A stretch of 64,000 nt of DNA from JAPLKB01 sp964532465 (GCA_964532465.1 CAZHHX010000012.1:1-64000); one strand, 5' to 3'; positions 1 to 9,000 are shown, numbered from the stretch's first letter. Translations and numbers: made by a program. Notes: generated by a model not told the origin, from the sequence alone.

Positions 1-99
1 GATATTTCAGTGCCAATGAGGTTTTTCATTATTTTTGATGGTGGATTGAGGGATAGATATTTTCTTATCGGCAGGTTATGGAGAATTTACCCGCATTTA

Positions 100-519
100 T
101 TAGATCACAATCTCCAACAGATGACTCTTCATCATGTTTTTAGGGGCAATTTCAAGCCTTGCATTGTATGTTTCTGACTTGAGCGTTTCTAAGAGCGCAT
201 TTATCCTGTCCTGACTGATAATTGTTGAGGATGTTTTTTCCTTTTCCTTCACCGGGGCATAGGGTTTCTTCTTTATTGATAATTCAACTTTATCAATAAA
301 ATTATGGTCTTTATGCTCTTTCTGCAATGAAGACGGTAGTTCTTTCTTCTCTTGAGTCCTGTCAATTGTTTTTTTTTGTGCAGATAATTCCAATTTATCT
401 ATATTGTCTTTGCTTTTAGAAATAACGGCGTCTGTTTCTGGTAAATCCTTTACACGTGATGCCTCAGGTTTCAAAAGGCTACTGAGTATGGCTGCTTTCC
501 TTTTTTCATCAATCTTCAT
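100..519 (-). CDS. Hypothetical hydrophilic protein
   Basis: I do not recognise this 139-residue protein. It is rich in Lys, Glu and Ser and has no signal peptide or membrane segment. It holds two similar short stretches, IDKLELSAQKK and IDKVELSIKKK, which suggests an internal duplication. Near residue 100 the segment ISQDRINALL loosely resembles the (L/I)SQ.EIDALL motif at the N-terminus of the flagellar switch protein FliM, but it is in the wrong place and nothing else supports FliM. There is no clear Shine-Dalgarno before the ATG. It could be a real low-complexity protein or a chance ORF; the compositional pattern makes me lean to real. Confidence 0.4.
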   Translation of the reverse strand: MKIDEKRKAAILSSLLKPEASRVKDLPETDAVISKSKDNIDKLELSAQKKTIDRTQEKKELPSSLQKEHKDHNFIDKVELSIKKKPYAPVKEKEKTSSTIISQDRINALLETLKSETYNARLEIAPKNMMKSHLLEIVI

Positions 520-981
520 TCTGTACTATTTATAGCAAAAAATATGCCATTTTAAAAATATTGCGATAACAGTAACATTTCAATGTTGTTACATCTCTTT
601 ATTGCATAGTTTACTATGAAAGTGTCAAATAAATGCCGCTCATTCAGGAAAATTATATAAATGAGGCTGTTCTTGTGTTTTCACAGCAAATAAAATGGGG
701 ATCCCCGGCTTTTTAAAACTCAAGGCTGGTTTTGTTACCCTATAATGTGGAGCCTGCTTTTCTTGGGTCTTTCCCTGAGGAGAATATAGGTTGCGGCTGG
801 TCCTCCGTCTGGCATCCTGCAACTTGAGAAAGCAATAATCCATTTTTTCAGATTTTCTTTTTAATACAGTATTATTTCTTGATTTTAAACCTCTCCCGTG
901 TGTTACTCTGACACAGTGCTTTCCCGATGATACAGACTCCTTTATAAATTTTTCAAAGGCAATTTATCAACAACAAAAAGA
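520..981. other. Intergenic region without a supported gene
   Basis: This AT-rich stretch lies between the divergent 139-residue ORF and hemB. A 67-codon minus-strand ORF (640-843) has no recognisable domain and no ribosome binding site, and I do not support it. Apart from the hemB promoter and hairpin listed separately I see nothing definite here. Confidence 0.5.
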
Positions 982-1010
982 TTGAACTGAAACAATTTTT
1001 CGTACATAAT
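982..1010 (+). promoter_or_regulatory. Candidate sigma-70 promoter for hemB-ahbD
   Basis: TTGAAC at 982-987 and CATAAT at 1005-1010 are separated by 17 bases, a good match to the vegetative promoter layout. The predicted transcript would carry a leader of about 70 bases before hemB. Assigned by eye only. Confidence 0.4.
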
Positions 1011-1029
1011 TAAGAAATTGAAGACAATG

Positions 1030-1059
1030 TTAGCGTTTGCACAAAACGAGTCGCTAACT
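1030..1059 (+). promoter_or_regulatory. Inverted repeat in the hemB leader
   Basis: GTTAGCG (1030-1036) and CGCTAAC (1053-1059) form a perfect 7-bp inverted repeat, followed by TGCATTTTTAT, 31 bases upstream of the hemB ATG. It could be an operator for a dimeric regulator or a weak attenuator hairpin. The sequence does not decide which. Confidence 0.35.
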
Positions 1060-1090
1060 GCATTTTTATGAAATAAACTGAGAGGCTAAC

Positions 1091-2065
1091 ATGAAATTCC
1101 CGGAATATAGGTCGAGGAGATTAAGGAAAAACGATAAGTTGAGAGGCATGGTTCAGGAAACGGAACTATCAACAAGACATCTCGTTTACCCCATGTTTGT
1201 CAAGGAAATGGGTGAAGAAAAGGCACCCATTCCTTCCATGCCGGATATATATCAGTTTTCTGTTGAGGGACTGCTCAAGGAGATAGAGGATGTTGTAAGT
1301 CTATCCATACCGGCAGTCCTGCTTTTCGGCATCCCGGAGAAGAAGGATGAAACAGGCAGCAGTGCCTATGATAAAAACGGTGTTATTCAAAACGCGACAA
1401 GAAAGATAAAAAAGCTTTTCGGCGATGATATTATGGTAATCACCGATGTTTGCATGTGCGAATATACGAGTCACGGCCATTGCGGAATAATACGGGACGG
1501 CCATGTGGATAACGATGAGACCATCAATCTTCTCGCGAAAATCTCCCTCTCACACACAATGGCAGGGGCGGATATGGTGGCCCCATCTGATATGATGGAC
1601 GGCAGAGTAAAAGTAATAAGGGAAATGCTTGACCTTCACGGCGACTATAATATACCCATTATGAGCTATGCGGCAAAGTATGCGTCCTGCCTATACAGCC
1701 CCTTCAGGGATGCGGCCGAATCCACTCCTCAATTCGGCGACAGAAGGTCATACCAGATGGACCCGCCGAACAAGCAGGAAGCTCTTCGCGAGATCATGCT
1801 CGATATTGAAGAAGGCGCTGATATAATTATGGTAAAACCGGCTATGTTCTACCTTGATGTGCTGGCAGCGGCAAAAAGGGAGTTTAATATCCCGCTGGCT
1901 GCTTATTCGGTAAGCGGCGAGTACACAATGATAAAAAATGCCGCATCAAAGGGATATCTCGATTATACAAGGGCCGTGCTTGAATTGATGACAGGAATAA
2001 GGCGCGCGGGCGCAGATATCATCATCACATATTTTGCAAAGGATCTTGCGGAATGGCTAAGGTAG
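1091..2065 (+). CDS. hemB: Porphobilinogen synthase (delta-aminolevulinate dehydratase)
   Basis: Condenses two 5-aminolevulinate molecules to porphobilinogen, the common precursor of siroheme, heme and corrinoids, in the cytoplasm. At 324 residues it has the usual family length. The Cys-rich metal site DVCMCEYTSHGHCG lies near residues 118-131, as in zinc-type enzymes. The two active-site lysines are visible in AAKYAS (near 196) and MVKPAM (near 248). AGAGG precedes the ATG by about six bases. The gene overlaps the following radical SAM gene by 13 bases, so the two are probably translationally coupled. Confidence 0.97.
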   Translation: MKFPEYRSRRLRKNDKLRGMVQETELSTRHLVYPMFVKEMGEEKAPIPSMPDIYQFSVEGLLKEIEDVVSLSIPAVLLFGIPEKKDETGSSAYDKNGVIQNATRKIKKLFGDDIMVITDVCMCEYTSHGHCGIIRDGHVDNDETINLLAKISLSHTMAGADMVAPSDMMDGRVKVIREMLDLHGDYNIPIMSYAAKYASCLYSPFRDAAESTPQFGDRRSYQMDPPNKQEALREIMLDIEEGADIIMVKPAMFYLDVLAAAKREFNIPLAAYSVSGEYTMIKNAASKGYLDYTRAVLELMTGIRRAGADIIITYFAKDLAEWLR

Positions 2066-3066
2066 AATCTTCTCTCAGGATGGTTGCCTGGGAACTCACC
2101 AGGAACTGTAACCTTAATTGCATTCACTGCCGCGCTTCGGCAGGACTCGGCCCCCCTACCGGAGAATTAAACTTTGCCGAGTGCTGTAAAATTATTGACG
2201 AAATAGCAGGTTTTGCCTCACCTACCATCATTCTCACAGGCGGCGAACCTCTTATCCGTGATGATATATTCGACATTATCGAATACGGTACGATAAAGGG
2301 GTTGAGACTCGTTATTGCCATTAACGGGACACTGCTTAATAAGGAAAAGGCAAAGAGGCTTAAAACCGGAGGAATCAAAAGGGTAAGCCTGAGTATAGAT
2401 GGAAAAGACAGCGTAACACATGATATGTTCAGGGGTGTTAACGGTTCCTTTGCGTCAGTGATAAAGGCAGCGGAAACATTAATAGAGACAGCACTGCCGT
2501 TTCAAATAAATACAACCGTTACACAACTGAATGTTGACGCTCTTGAGCATATATACAAACTTGTGCAATCCATAGGTGCTGTAGCATGGCACATCTTCCT
2601 CCTCGTGCCTGTGGGCAGAGGTCAGGGACTGAAGGGCAAAGAACTGAGCACAAATACATACGAGCAAGCACTCGAGTGGCTCTATGATATTGAAAAAAAG
2701 AACGAACTTGAAATAAAAGTTACCTGTGCACCTCACTATTACCGGATTGTAAAAGAAAAGGGCGATATGCCGAAAAGCGCTGGATGCCTTGCCGGTAAAA
2801 ATTTCATGTTCATATCGCACAAAGGCATTGCACAACCTTGCGGTTATCTTGAAATCCATTCAGGTGATGTAAAAAAGGATGGAATAAAGAAAGTCTGGGA
2901 GGAATCACCTGTATTCAACCAGTTGAAAGATCTGTCTTCTTACCACGGCAAATGCGGCGGGTGCAGATATCTTAAAATATGCGGGGGATGCAGGGCGCGC
3001 GCCTACGAGCTCTCTGGAGACTTCCTGGGCGAAGAACCCTACTGCTCATATAAAGGCAGCAGTTAA
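2053..3066 (+). CDS. ahbD: AhbC/AhbD-type radical SAM heme biosynthesis protein
   Basis: The N-terminus carries the radical SAM cluster motif C19-x3-C23-x2-C26, followed by LTGGEP near residue 60. The C-terminus has a SPASM-like cysteine cluster (CGGC, CGGC, and a final C near 332) for a second iron-sulfur cluster. Members of this family act in the siroheme-dependent alternative heme (AHB) pathway: AhbC removes acetate side chains from didecarboxysiroheme and AhbD decarboxylates iron-coproporphyrin III to heme. The 13-base overlap with hemB supports a tetrapyrrole role; hemB next to ahbD is, as I recall, also found in Desulfovibrio. Separating AhbD from AhbC or NirJ needs a phylogeny, so the symbol is tentative. 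The gene implies anaerobic growth, since the enzymes are oxygen-sensitive. Confidence 0.75.
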   Translation: MAKVESSLRMVAWELTRNCNLNCIHCRASAGLGPPTGELNFAECCKIIDEIAGFASPTIILTGGEPLIRDDIFDIIEYGTIKGLRLVIAINGTLLNKEKAKRLKTGGIKRVSLSIDGKDSVTHDMFRGVNGSFASVIKAAETLIETALPFQINTTVTQLNVDALEHIYKLVQSIGAVAWHIFLLVPVGRGQGLKGKELSTNTYEQALEWLYDIEKKNELEIKVTCAPHYYRIVKEKGDMPKSAGCLAGKNFMFISHKGIAQPCGYLEIHSGDVKKDGIKKVWEESPVFNQLKDLSSYHGKCGGCRYLKICGGCRARAYELSGDFLGEEPYCSYKGSS

Positions 3067-3211
3067 TATCTTCTATGACATTCTTGAATCTAATGGTTTT
3101 TATTTTTGAATAAATACGATCACTGTCCCGCTTCGGTAAGGTTAAAGGCTTTGTTTATGAGTTAAACATCCTGGTCAAACACTAACAAAACAGTTAAGGC
3201 CGGGGTTTTTA

Positions 3212-4450
3212 TTATTTCTGAAAGTACACGAGATCAGTAGCTGAGAAATTACTGCCCTTCTTAATTTTTGCCCAGCAGGCATCCACACCGAAAAGCTCCG
3301 ACACTTCAAGTTCACCTTTATATTTTCCTTTTACTGTTCCAAGGGGCGCTTTTGTCTTTGAATCAATAATTTGCTCTCCCGGAGAATATACATCAAGGAT
3401 GCTGCCTTTGTCTAAGCCTGATTGTCTTCCTGCATTAACATAAATTTTTTCACTATCAACAGATGCAACTCTTGCATGCCAATCCAGTGTAAGTATGGCT
3501 TTTAAAAGGTCTTCTGCCAATAATTCAATCGCCAGATCTATTGCCTTTATCTTTGCCTTTTCTGTACTCATTTCCCCTTTCTCTCTTGTGAGAGAAATAG
3601 GGTTTCTCCCGGACAACTGCTTAAGAACAACGCCGGTATCTGTATTGTAAACATCAAGAGTAATTTTGGATATGGCAAAAGATGTCTCTTTGTCTTCTTT
3701 GCCCTCAATCTTTGACGAACTGGTATAGATATCCGAAAGTGTTCCCTTTAAAATCGCCTGTATTCCGTACAATTCGCTCAAAGACTTCATGGTCGCAGGA
3801 TCCGTAAGCATTCCCTTGTTGTTCACTGTATGAGGGTCTACACAAATAATCGCGCCGGCATTCTCAAGCCTCGTTATAAGCCGTCTTGTTGCCAGTTCTC
3901 CCAGGCCTTCTCCTTTATAATTTGTCTGGTCTACCATGGGCAGCACAATAACTCGCCTCTTCATTTTGGGCGACGGGTAATTAAATGAAATCAGTGAAAT
4001 ACCGGGCATAAAACCCATGCCTGCCGGGAGGGAACCCATCTGATAAGGATATACCATTTGCGGGGCAATGCCCTTCTTTTTAAGTTCTTCTTCAAGCTTG
4101 GCAAGCCTTTTTTCCATCTCTTCGCGTTCTTTCTTGTTTGCTGTTCCACCGGACAGTAAATTTTCCCCCATACGCGGAGTATACTGGTCTTTTCTAATCC
4201 ATACATATTCCGGCTCATAAGGCGTGAGCATAAATTTTCTATTAGATGCATATATATACTCGACTCCGTCGATAACCTTGATATCTCCCGGTTTCGGATT
4301 AGACTCCTCAACTTTTTCAATCTTTTCTGCTTTTTTATCTGCTTTTGCAGGTGGATTTTTTGCCGATGTATCCTCTTTCTTTTTTGAAAAGGTACTGCAG
4401 GAGGCAATAAATACTATAATTACAAGGAAAATCAGAGATTTATTATGCAT
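3212..4450 (-). CDS. FlgT/CsgG-like outer-membrane lipoprotein
   Basis: The 412-residue protein starts with a lipoprotein signal (hydrophobic run, lipobox IASC with Cys near 18), followed by a Lys/Glu/Pro-rich linker. A charged, possibly coiled-coil segment lies near residues 105-130. From about residue 165 the segment beginning RRVIVLPMVDQT, followed by GLGELATRRLITRLENAG, resembles the CsgG/TolB-N-like fold that builds assembly-associated lipoproteins. The last 90 residues (VNAGRQSGLDKGSILDVY) resemble the C-terminal domain of the flagellar protein FlgT. I infer a periplasmic or outer-membrane assembly factor. No curli or flagellar genes are adjacent, so the partner is unknown. Confidence 0.6.
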   Translation of the reverse strand: MHNKSLIFLVIIVFIASCSTFSKKKEDTSAKNPPAKADKKAEKIEKVEESNPKPGDIKVIDGVEYIYASNRKFMLTPYEPEYVWIRKDQYTPRMGENLLSGGTANKKEREEMEKRLAKLEEELKKKGIAPQMVYPYQMGSLPAGMGFMPGISLISFNYPSPKMKRRVIVLPMVDQTNYKGEGLGELATRRLITRLENAGAIICVDPHTVNNKGMLTDPATMKSLSELYGIQAILKGTLSDIYTSSSKIEGKEDKETSFAISKITLDVYNTDTGVVLKQLSGRNPISLTREKGEMSTEKAKIKAIDLAIELLAEDLLKAILTLDWHARVASVDSEKIYVNAGRQSGLDKGSILDVYSPGEQIIDSKTKAPLGTVKGKYKGELEVSELFGVDACWAKIKKGSNFSATDLVYFQK

Positions 4451-4507
4451 TTAGGTGATTATAAGTTATTTGCAGTAACAAAGTCAAACAATAAAAAACA
4501 GGTGTCA

Positions 4508-4535
4508 ATAAAAACCCGGCAAAACAATGCCGGGC
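4508..4535 (-). terminator. Intrinsic terminator after ade
   Basis: On the minus strand GCCCGGC and GCCGGG form a GC-rich stem with a short loop, followed immediately by TTTTTATTG. It begins two bases downstream of the ade stop codon and ends transcription of that gene before the divergent spacer to the lipoprotein gene. Confidence 0.8.
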
Positions 4536-4536
4536 A

Positions 4537-6159
4537 TTATCCTTCAAAAATATCAATAAACTTAAAACGCTCGCCATCAAACAACCCCTTATCGCTCAAT
4601 TTTAGTTTAGGTATAACAAGGAGCGCCATAAAGGAAAGAGTCATAAAAGGCGCATCCAAATGTGAACCAAGCTGCTTTGCAATCTGGTCAATTTTTGAGT
4701 ATTGCCTTGCTACACTAAAACCATCCTCATCAGACATAAGACCTGCAACGGGAAGAGGAAGAACTTCCCGAACATTATCATATGAAACCGCCAGTCCGCC
4801 CTTATGTTCAATAACAATATTTATCGCGTTACATATATCTTCATCTGTAACACCGACGGCAACTATATTGTGTGAATCATGGGATACAGATGATGCAATG
4901 GCGCCCGTCTTCATACCGAAGTTTTTCACAAAACCGATTGAAGGCAGGGAATTTCCGTAACGATTAACAACAGCTATTTTCAGAATGTCTCTTTCAATAT
5001 CCGGAACAACATAGCCGTTCTCCTGTTTCAATGTCGCCTGAACACTGCCGGTTATTACCTGATGATTTATTGCCTCTATTATTCGTATTCTATTTCCCCT
5101 TATCTTTAATACAAATTCACCTGTGGTATGCATCCCTGTCTTAAAATTATTAATGTGATTTACTGCTGCATGCGGCAACAATGTCTTTCCGTTTTCGGCA
5201 ACAATATTTCCTTTTATATATGTCTTCAATACATTGAAACTGCTCAAATTATCCACTTCTATGAAATCGGCATCCTCGCCAGCCCTCAACAAGCCTACAT
5301 CAAGGCCATAATGCAGAACAGGGTTGACACAGGCACATTTCAGCATAATCATTCTGTCTATGCCCATTATAACCGACCTTTTTACAAGCTCATTTATATG
5401 GCCGGCCACAAGGTCATCGGGGTGTTTATCATCGCTGCACAACATGCATTGTTCGGGATATTTTGCAATCAAATGGCTCAAAGTATCAAAATTTTTCGCA
5501 GCAGACCCTTCCCTTAGAAGAAGCTTCATACCCAGGGATAGTTTTTCTTCGCCTTCGTCGTACTGGAAGGTCTCGTGGTCTGTAGATATTCCCGCGGCAA
5601 TATATTGTTTCAGGGCTTCGCCTCTCAAACCGGGAGCATGACCATCAACAGGTTTTCCATATTTTTTTGCGATCCCGATTTTTGCCAATACATCCGGATC
5701 GCCCCCTATGACACCCGGGAAATTCATCATCTCACTTAAATACTTAATTTCCTTATTCTCAAGCAAAGCTTCTATCCCGGATTGCTCCAGTGCGGCGCCG
5801 GATGTTTCAAAAACTGTTGCAGGGACGCAAGGTGATGCGCCGAAATAGAACTTGAAAGGAACAGATTTACCATTCTCAATCATGAACCTTACACCGTTCA
5901 TGCCAAGTACATTTGCAATCTCATGCGGATCAGATACAGTAGCTACCGTACCATGCATCACTGCCAGCCTGGCAAACTCGGAAGGTACCAGCATGGAGCT
6001 TTCTATATGAACATGGGCATCAATAAACCCAGGAAGAATAAAGGTATCATAGCTCTTATTATCCCTCGTAATATCAACAATTCTATTGTTTTGAATATGT
6101 AACGTACCGGGATAAATTGTCGAGTTTAATACATCTACAATATTGGCAGAAATTTTCAT
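4537..6159 (-). CDS. ade: Adenine deaminase
   Basis: Converts adenine to hypoxanthine and ammonia in purine salvage. The 540-residue length fits the bacterial Ade family of amidohydrolases. Metal-site motifs are visible in order: GFIDAHVHIESSM near residue 45, a DPHEIANV segment near 97, VDGHAPG near 171, STDHE near 192, and CSDDKHPDD near 242. AAGG lies just upstream of the ATG. The gene stands alone, with its own terminator downstream and a 112-base spacer upstream. Its possible link to methyl-cycle by-products is discussed under the truncated ahcY gene. Confidence 0.95.
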   Translation of the reverse strand: MKISANIVDVLNSTIYPGTLHIQNNRIVDITRDNKSYDTFILPGFIDAHVHIESSMLVPSEFARLAVMHGTVATVSDPHEIANVLGMNGVRFMIENGKSVPFKFYFGASPCVPATVFETSGAALEQSGIEALLENKEIKYLSEMMNFPGVIGGDPDVLAKIGIAKKYGKPVDGHAPGLRGEALKQYIAAGISTDHETFQYDEGEEKLSLGMKLLLREGSAAKNFDTLSHLIAKYPEQCMLCSDDKHPDDLVAGHINELVKRSVIMGIDRMIMLKCACVNPVLHYGLDVGLLRAGEDADFIEVDNLSSFNVLKTYIKGNIVAENGKTLLPHAAVNHINNFKTGMHTTGEFVLKIRGNRIRIIEAINHQVITGSVQATLKQENGYVVPDIERDILKIAVVNRYGNSLPSIGFVKNFGMKTGAIASSVSHDSHNIVAVGVTDEDICNAINIVIEHKGGLAVSYDNVREVLPLPVAGLMSDEDGFSVARQYSKIDQIAKQLGSHLDAPFMTLSFMALLVIPKLKLSDKGLFDGERFKFIDIFEG

Positions 6160-6271
6160 AAACCTTAAAACAAACGGGTAAGAAGATGGAAAGCAGAAAC
6201 CAATAGATTAATGCAAAACCACATATCTTATCAATTCTTCAAATATACAGCGGCAAGCATAGAGTGCTTTA

Positions 6272-6826
6272 TTATATTACACCTTTGATAATATTTGTCT
6301 CGTTATAGGCACGCATATATGCGTTGATATTCTTCTGAGCAATCACACCGAAGCGCTCTCGCACCGGTTCTTCCAGCGCTTCTATACTGACAATATCTGA
6401 TGCTTTCACCAGCGCTCCTATCATTGTGGTGTTTGTAATTGGTATACCAAGTTCCTCTTTCGCTATCTTTGAGGCATCAACATGGGCTATGTTGCGTCCA
6501 GGAAACATCTCTTTCAATTCATCGGCAGATTTATTTGAATTTATAATGATAAAACCATGTTCTTTTAAACCGACTGTCGGGTTCGCAGTGCCCAGCAATG
6601 TGGGATCCAGTATGATAATATTATCCGGGTGATATATCTTCGATCTAAGCCTGATAGGAGTATTGGAAACCCGTAAAAAAGCCTGGACAGGAGCGCCTCT
6701 CCTTTCCGGGCCAAAACTCGGGAACGCCTGCGCGTAGTGATTCAGCTTTATTGCCGCCTGGGCAACGATCTCTGCAGACGTCACTGCACCTTGGCCGCCT
6801 CTTCCGTGAAATCTTACCTCTATCAT
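6272..6826 (-). CDS. porC: 2-oxoacid:ferredoxin oxidoreductase gamma subunit (orphan)
   Basis: The N-terminal RFHGRGGQGAVTSAEI and the FPSFGPERRGAPVQ segment near residue 36 are hallmarks of the gamma subunit of pyruvate or 2-oxoacid:ferredoxin oxidoreductases, which couple 2-oxoacid decarboxylation to ferredoxin reduction. The length (184 residues) is normal. The start overlaps the cysS stop by four bases (ATGA), so it is translated with cysS. The delta, alpha and beta subunits that normally sit beside it are absent here: the next gene downstream is ade. Substrate specificity (pyruvate, 2-oxoglutarate or branched-chain) cannot be read from gamma alone, so the symbol is only a family label. 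Confidence 0.85.
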   Translation of the reverse strand: MIEVRFHGRGGQGAVTSAEIVAQAAIKLNHYAQAFPSFGPERRGAPVQAFLRVSNTPIRLRSKIYHPDNIIILDPTLLGTANPTVGLKEHGFIIINSNKSADELKEMFPGRNIAHVDASKIAKEELGIPITNTTMIGALVKASDIVSIEALEEPVRERFGVIAQKNINAYMRAYNETNIIKGVI

Positions 6827-8286
6827 TTATCCTCTCCTTTTGATGTGAAAATATTTTTTATTCTCCATTCCGTACCCTTAGGTGAATCCTGTAAAAGTAT
6901 CCCCTGCCCGGAAAGCATCTCACGGATATCATCCGCTTTCTTATAATCCTTATTTTTCCTCGCCTCAACCCTTTCTTTCATAAGCCCTTCGAGAGAAGAT
7001 ACATCCAATCCGACACGCGTCAGATGGCGAACTTTCTCCTGTGAATCAAATGTATCGGAATCGCTTTTTAAGATTCCAAGAACATCTGCAAGCGAGGTGA
7101 AGACATTCTTTGTATAGATAATGAATGGTATTGCACTTTCATCATTCTGGTCAATCAACTTATTCAGCGTCTTTGACAACTCAAACATATAGGACAACGC
7201 AAGCGCTGTATTGAAATCATCATCCATTGCCTCGTAGAATTTCTTTTCAATTTCTGCAGCTTCATCGAATACTTTTAGTACAACCTCTGAAGGCTTTTCC
7301 GCTTTTAAAGCTCGATCAAGTGCATAATAAAGCCGGTAAAGGCTGGTATTGCTATCTTCTATCGATTTCTCATTATAATCTATGGGGCTTCTGTAATGCG
7401 TTGAAAGAAAAAAGAGTCTTAACACCTCCGGATGGTATTCTTTAATAAAATCCTTTATCAACAGAAAGTTACCCAGCGACTTAGACATCTTTTCCTTCTG
7501 AATATTAACAAAACCGTTATGCATCCAATAATTTACAAACTTGCTGCCCGTCGCAGCCTCTGTTTGAGCTTTTTCATTTTCGTGATGGGGAAATACCAGA
7601 TCTTTTCCTCCGCCATGAATATCAAATGGGTTGCCCAGGTATTTTGTACTCATTGCCGAACACTCCAGGTGCCAGCCCGGCCTCCCTTTTCCAAAGGGTG
7701 TGTCCCATGATGGCTCGCCTTCTTTTGAGGCTTTCCATAGAGCAAAGTCCAAGGGATTTCTTTTTCTTTCATCAACTTCAACCCGTGCGCCTGCCATCAA
7801 TTCTTCAAGCGGTCTTTTCGAAAGGACACCATAGTTCTTGAAACTCTCAACAGAAAAGTAAATATCGCCGTTTGTGTTATATGCGTAGCCTTTTTCTAAT
7901 AGTGTTTCAACAAGACCGATCATTTCATCAATATGGTCCGTTGCCTTCGGCTCATGGGTGGGTCTTAAAATGTTCAGAGCATCCATATCCTCATAAAAAG
8001 ATGCTATGTATTTTTCACCTACCTCTTTCCACGGGATTCCTTCTGTATTGGCTTTTTTAATAATTTTATCGTCTATATCGGTAAAATTTTTCACAAAGGT
8101 AACGGAATAGCCTTTTGTTTTCAGGTATCTGTAAATCATGTCAAAAACAATGGCACTCCGGGCATGTCCCACATGACAATGGTCATAGACAGTGACGCCG
8201 CATACATACATTTTTACGGCATCAGGCTTTACAGGTATGAATTCTTCTTTTTTTCCGGTAAATGAATTATATATTTTTATTTTCAT
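6823..8286 (-). CDS. cysS: Cysteinyl-tRNA synthetase
   Basis: Charges tRNA-Cys with cysteine in the cytoplasm. The zinc/ATP-site opening CGVTVYDHCHVGHARS near residue 28 contains the HIGH-type motif, HHENEKAQ near 232 is a conserved zinc-binding region, and EKMSKSLGNF near 264 is the KMSKS loop. I chose the ATG at 8286, giving 487 residues starting MKIKIYNSF as in the family; an upstream in-frame ATG at 8313 would add nine residues. Neither has a strong ribosome binding site. The gene forms a two-gene unit with the overlapping gamma subunit downstream. Confidence 0.97.
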   Translation of the reverse strand: MKIKIYNSFTGKKEEFIPVKPDAVKMYVCGVTVYDHCHVGHARSAIVFDMIYRYLKTKGYSVTFVKNFTDIDDKIIKKANTEGIPWKEVGEKYIASFYEDMDALNILRPTHEPKATDHIDEMIGLVETLLEKGYAYNTNGDIYFSVESFKNYGVLSKRPLEELMAGARVEVDERKRNPLDFALWKASKEGEPSWDTPFGKGRPGWHLECSAMSTKYLGNPFDIHGGGKDLVFPHHENEKAQTEAATGSKFVNYWMHNGFVNIQKEKMSKSLGNFLLIKDFIKEYHPEVLRLFFLSTHYRSPIDYNEKSIEDSNTSLYRLYYALDRALKAEKPSEVVLKVFDEAAEIEKKFYEAMDDDFNTALALSYMFELSKTLNKLIDQNDESAIPFIIYTKNVFTSLADVLGILKSDSDTFDSQEKVRHLTRVGLDVSSLEGLMKERVEARKNKDYKKADDIREMLSGQGILLQDSPKGTEWRIKNIFTSKGEDK

Positions 8287-8357
8287 ATGTTTTTTTAGCA
8301 TAACGGGCAGCATATTGTCAAAAGTATCTTTACTGCCGTACAGTTGGGTGTAAAGTC

Positions 8358-8552
8358 TTATTCTTTTTTATATAACTCAGAGTATAATCTTTCTGCACAC
8401 TCACGACAAATACCGTGAGTGAAGCTTGCTTCAGAGCGGTCTCTTATATAGACTTCCATTTGTTCCCATTCTCCTTTATCATTCCGTATTTTTTTACAGG
8501 AAGAACAAATGGGGAGTAATCCACTTAATGTTTTGACTTGAGAAAGAGCATC
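8358..8552 (-). pseudogene. Remnant of a sensor/response-regulator C-terminal domain
   Basis: Reading the minus strand gives a reading frame ending at TAA (8358-8360). Its last 64 residues begin DALSQVKTLSGLLPICSSC and continue with KKIRNDKGEW, YIRDRSE, FTHGICRECAERLY. This is the short Cys-containing module commonly found at the extreme C-terminus of PAS/histidine-kinase-like and response-regulator proteins in deltaproteobacteria. The frame stays open to 8612 but has no ATG, GTG or TTG start. The residues upstream of the module (for example LICCYII) do not look like the expected coiled linker. It therefore looks like the decayed tail of a lost signalling gene, lying just upstream of cysS on the same strand. 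Confidence 0.7.
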
Positions 8553-8729
8553 TATAATATAGCAACAGATTAAAGGAGTCTGGCTTTTTCTTATGACTTC
8601 TGATAAAATCTCTTAAAGCTAACTACTTGGCTGAGCGGTTATCGGGAACATCAGAAACCCAACCGCCTTTGTTACAGTTTTTTATTTATCCTGGAGCAAA
8701 GACAAACACTAAAGACGTAAGGAAACCAC

Positions 8730-8936
8730 ATGTTTTTCTGGCTTTCAGAGAGCGATAAATATGATATTACAAGTTATGCATTCAGATACTTCATGTTCAG
8801 CAATCTGGGGATTAAGGCGTCTGTTGTTAAGGCTGTAAAAAAAGTCAGACCTGACAGGGCAAGGAAGGACGGTTCCCTGAAGTTATCAAATGCCGCCCTC
8901 ATTGAACTGGAGATGCGAGTCAAGAATATGCTGTAA
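8730..8936 (+). CDS. Small hypothetical protein
   Basis: A 68-residue ORF preceded by TAAGGA, a plausible ribosome binding site about nine bases before the ATG. It is basic in the middle (KAVKKVRPDRARKDG) and has no recognised domain, signal peptide or membrane helix. It sits in a region of gene decay, next to the sensor-domain remnant on the other strand, and could itself be a remnant. I assign no function. Confidence 0.35.
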   Translation: MFFWLSESDKYDITSYAFRYFMFSNLGIKASVVKAVKKVRPDRARKDGSLKLSNAALIELEMRVKNML

Positions 8937-9000
8937 TACCCAAATAATAAATGTCTTTTACCCTGCACAAGACAGCGCAGGTCATGTTCAGACAATACAT

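Noticed and set aside
640..843. 67-codon minus-strand ORF between the 139-residue ORF and hemB
   Set aside because: No ribosome binding site, no recognisable domain, and composition that looks non-coding.
8621..8700. TTGGCTGAGCGGTTATCGGG, resembling a tRNA D-arm region
   Set aside because: No acceptor stem, anticodon arm or T-arm could be found around it.
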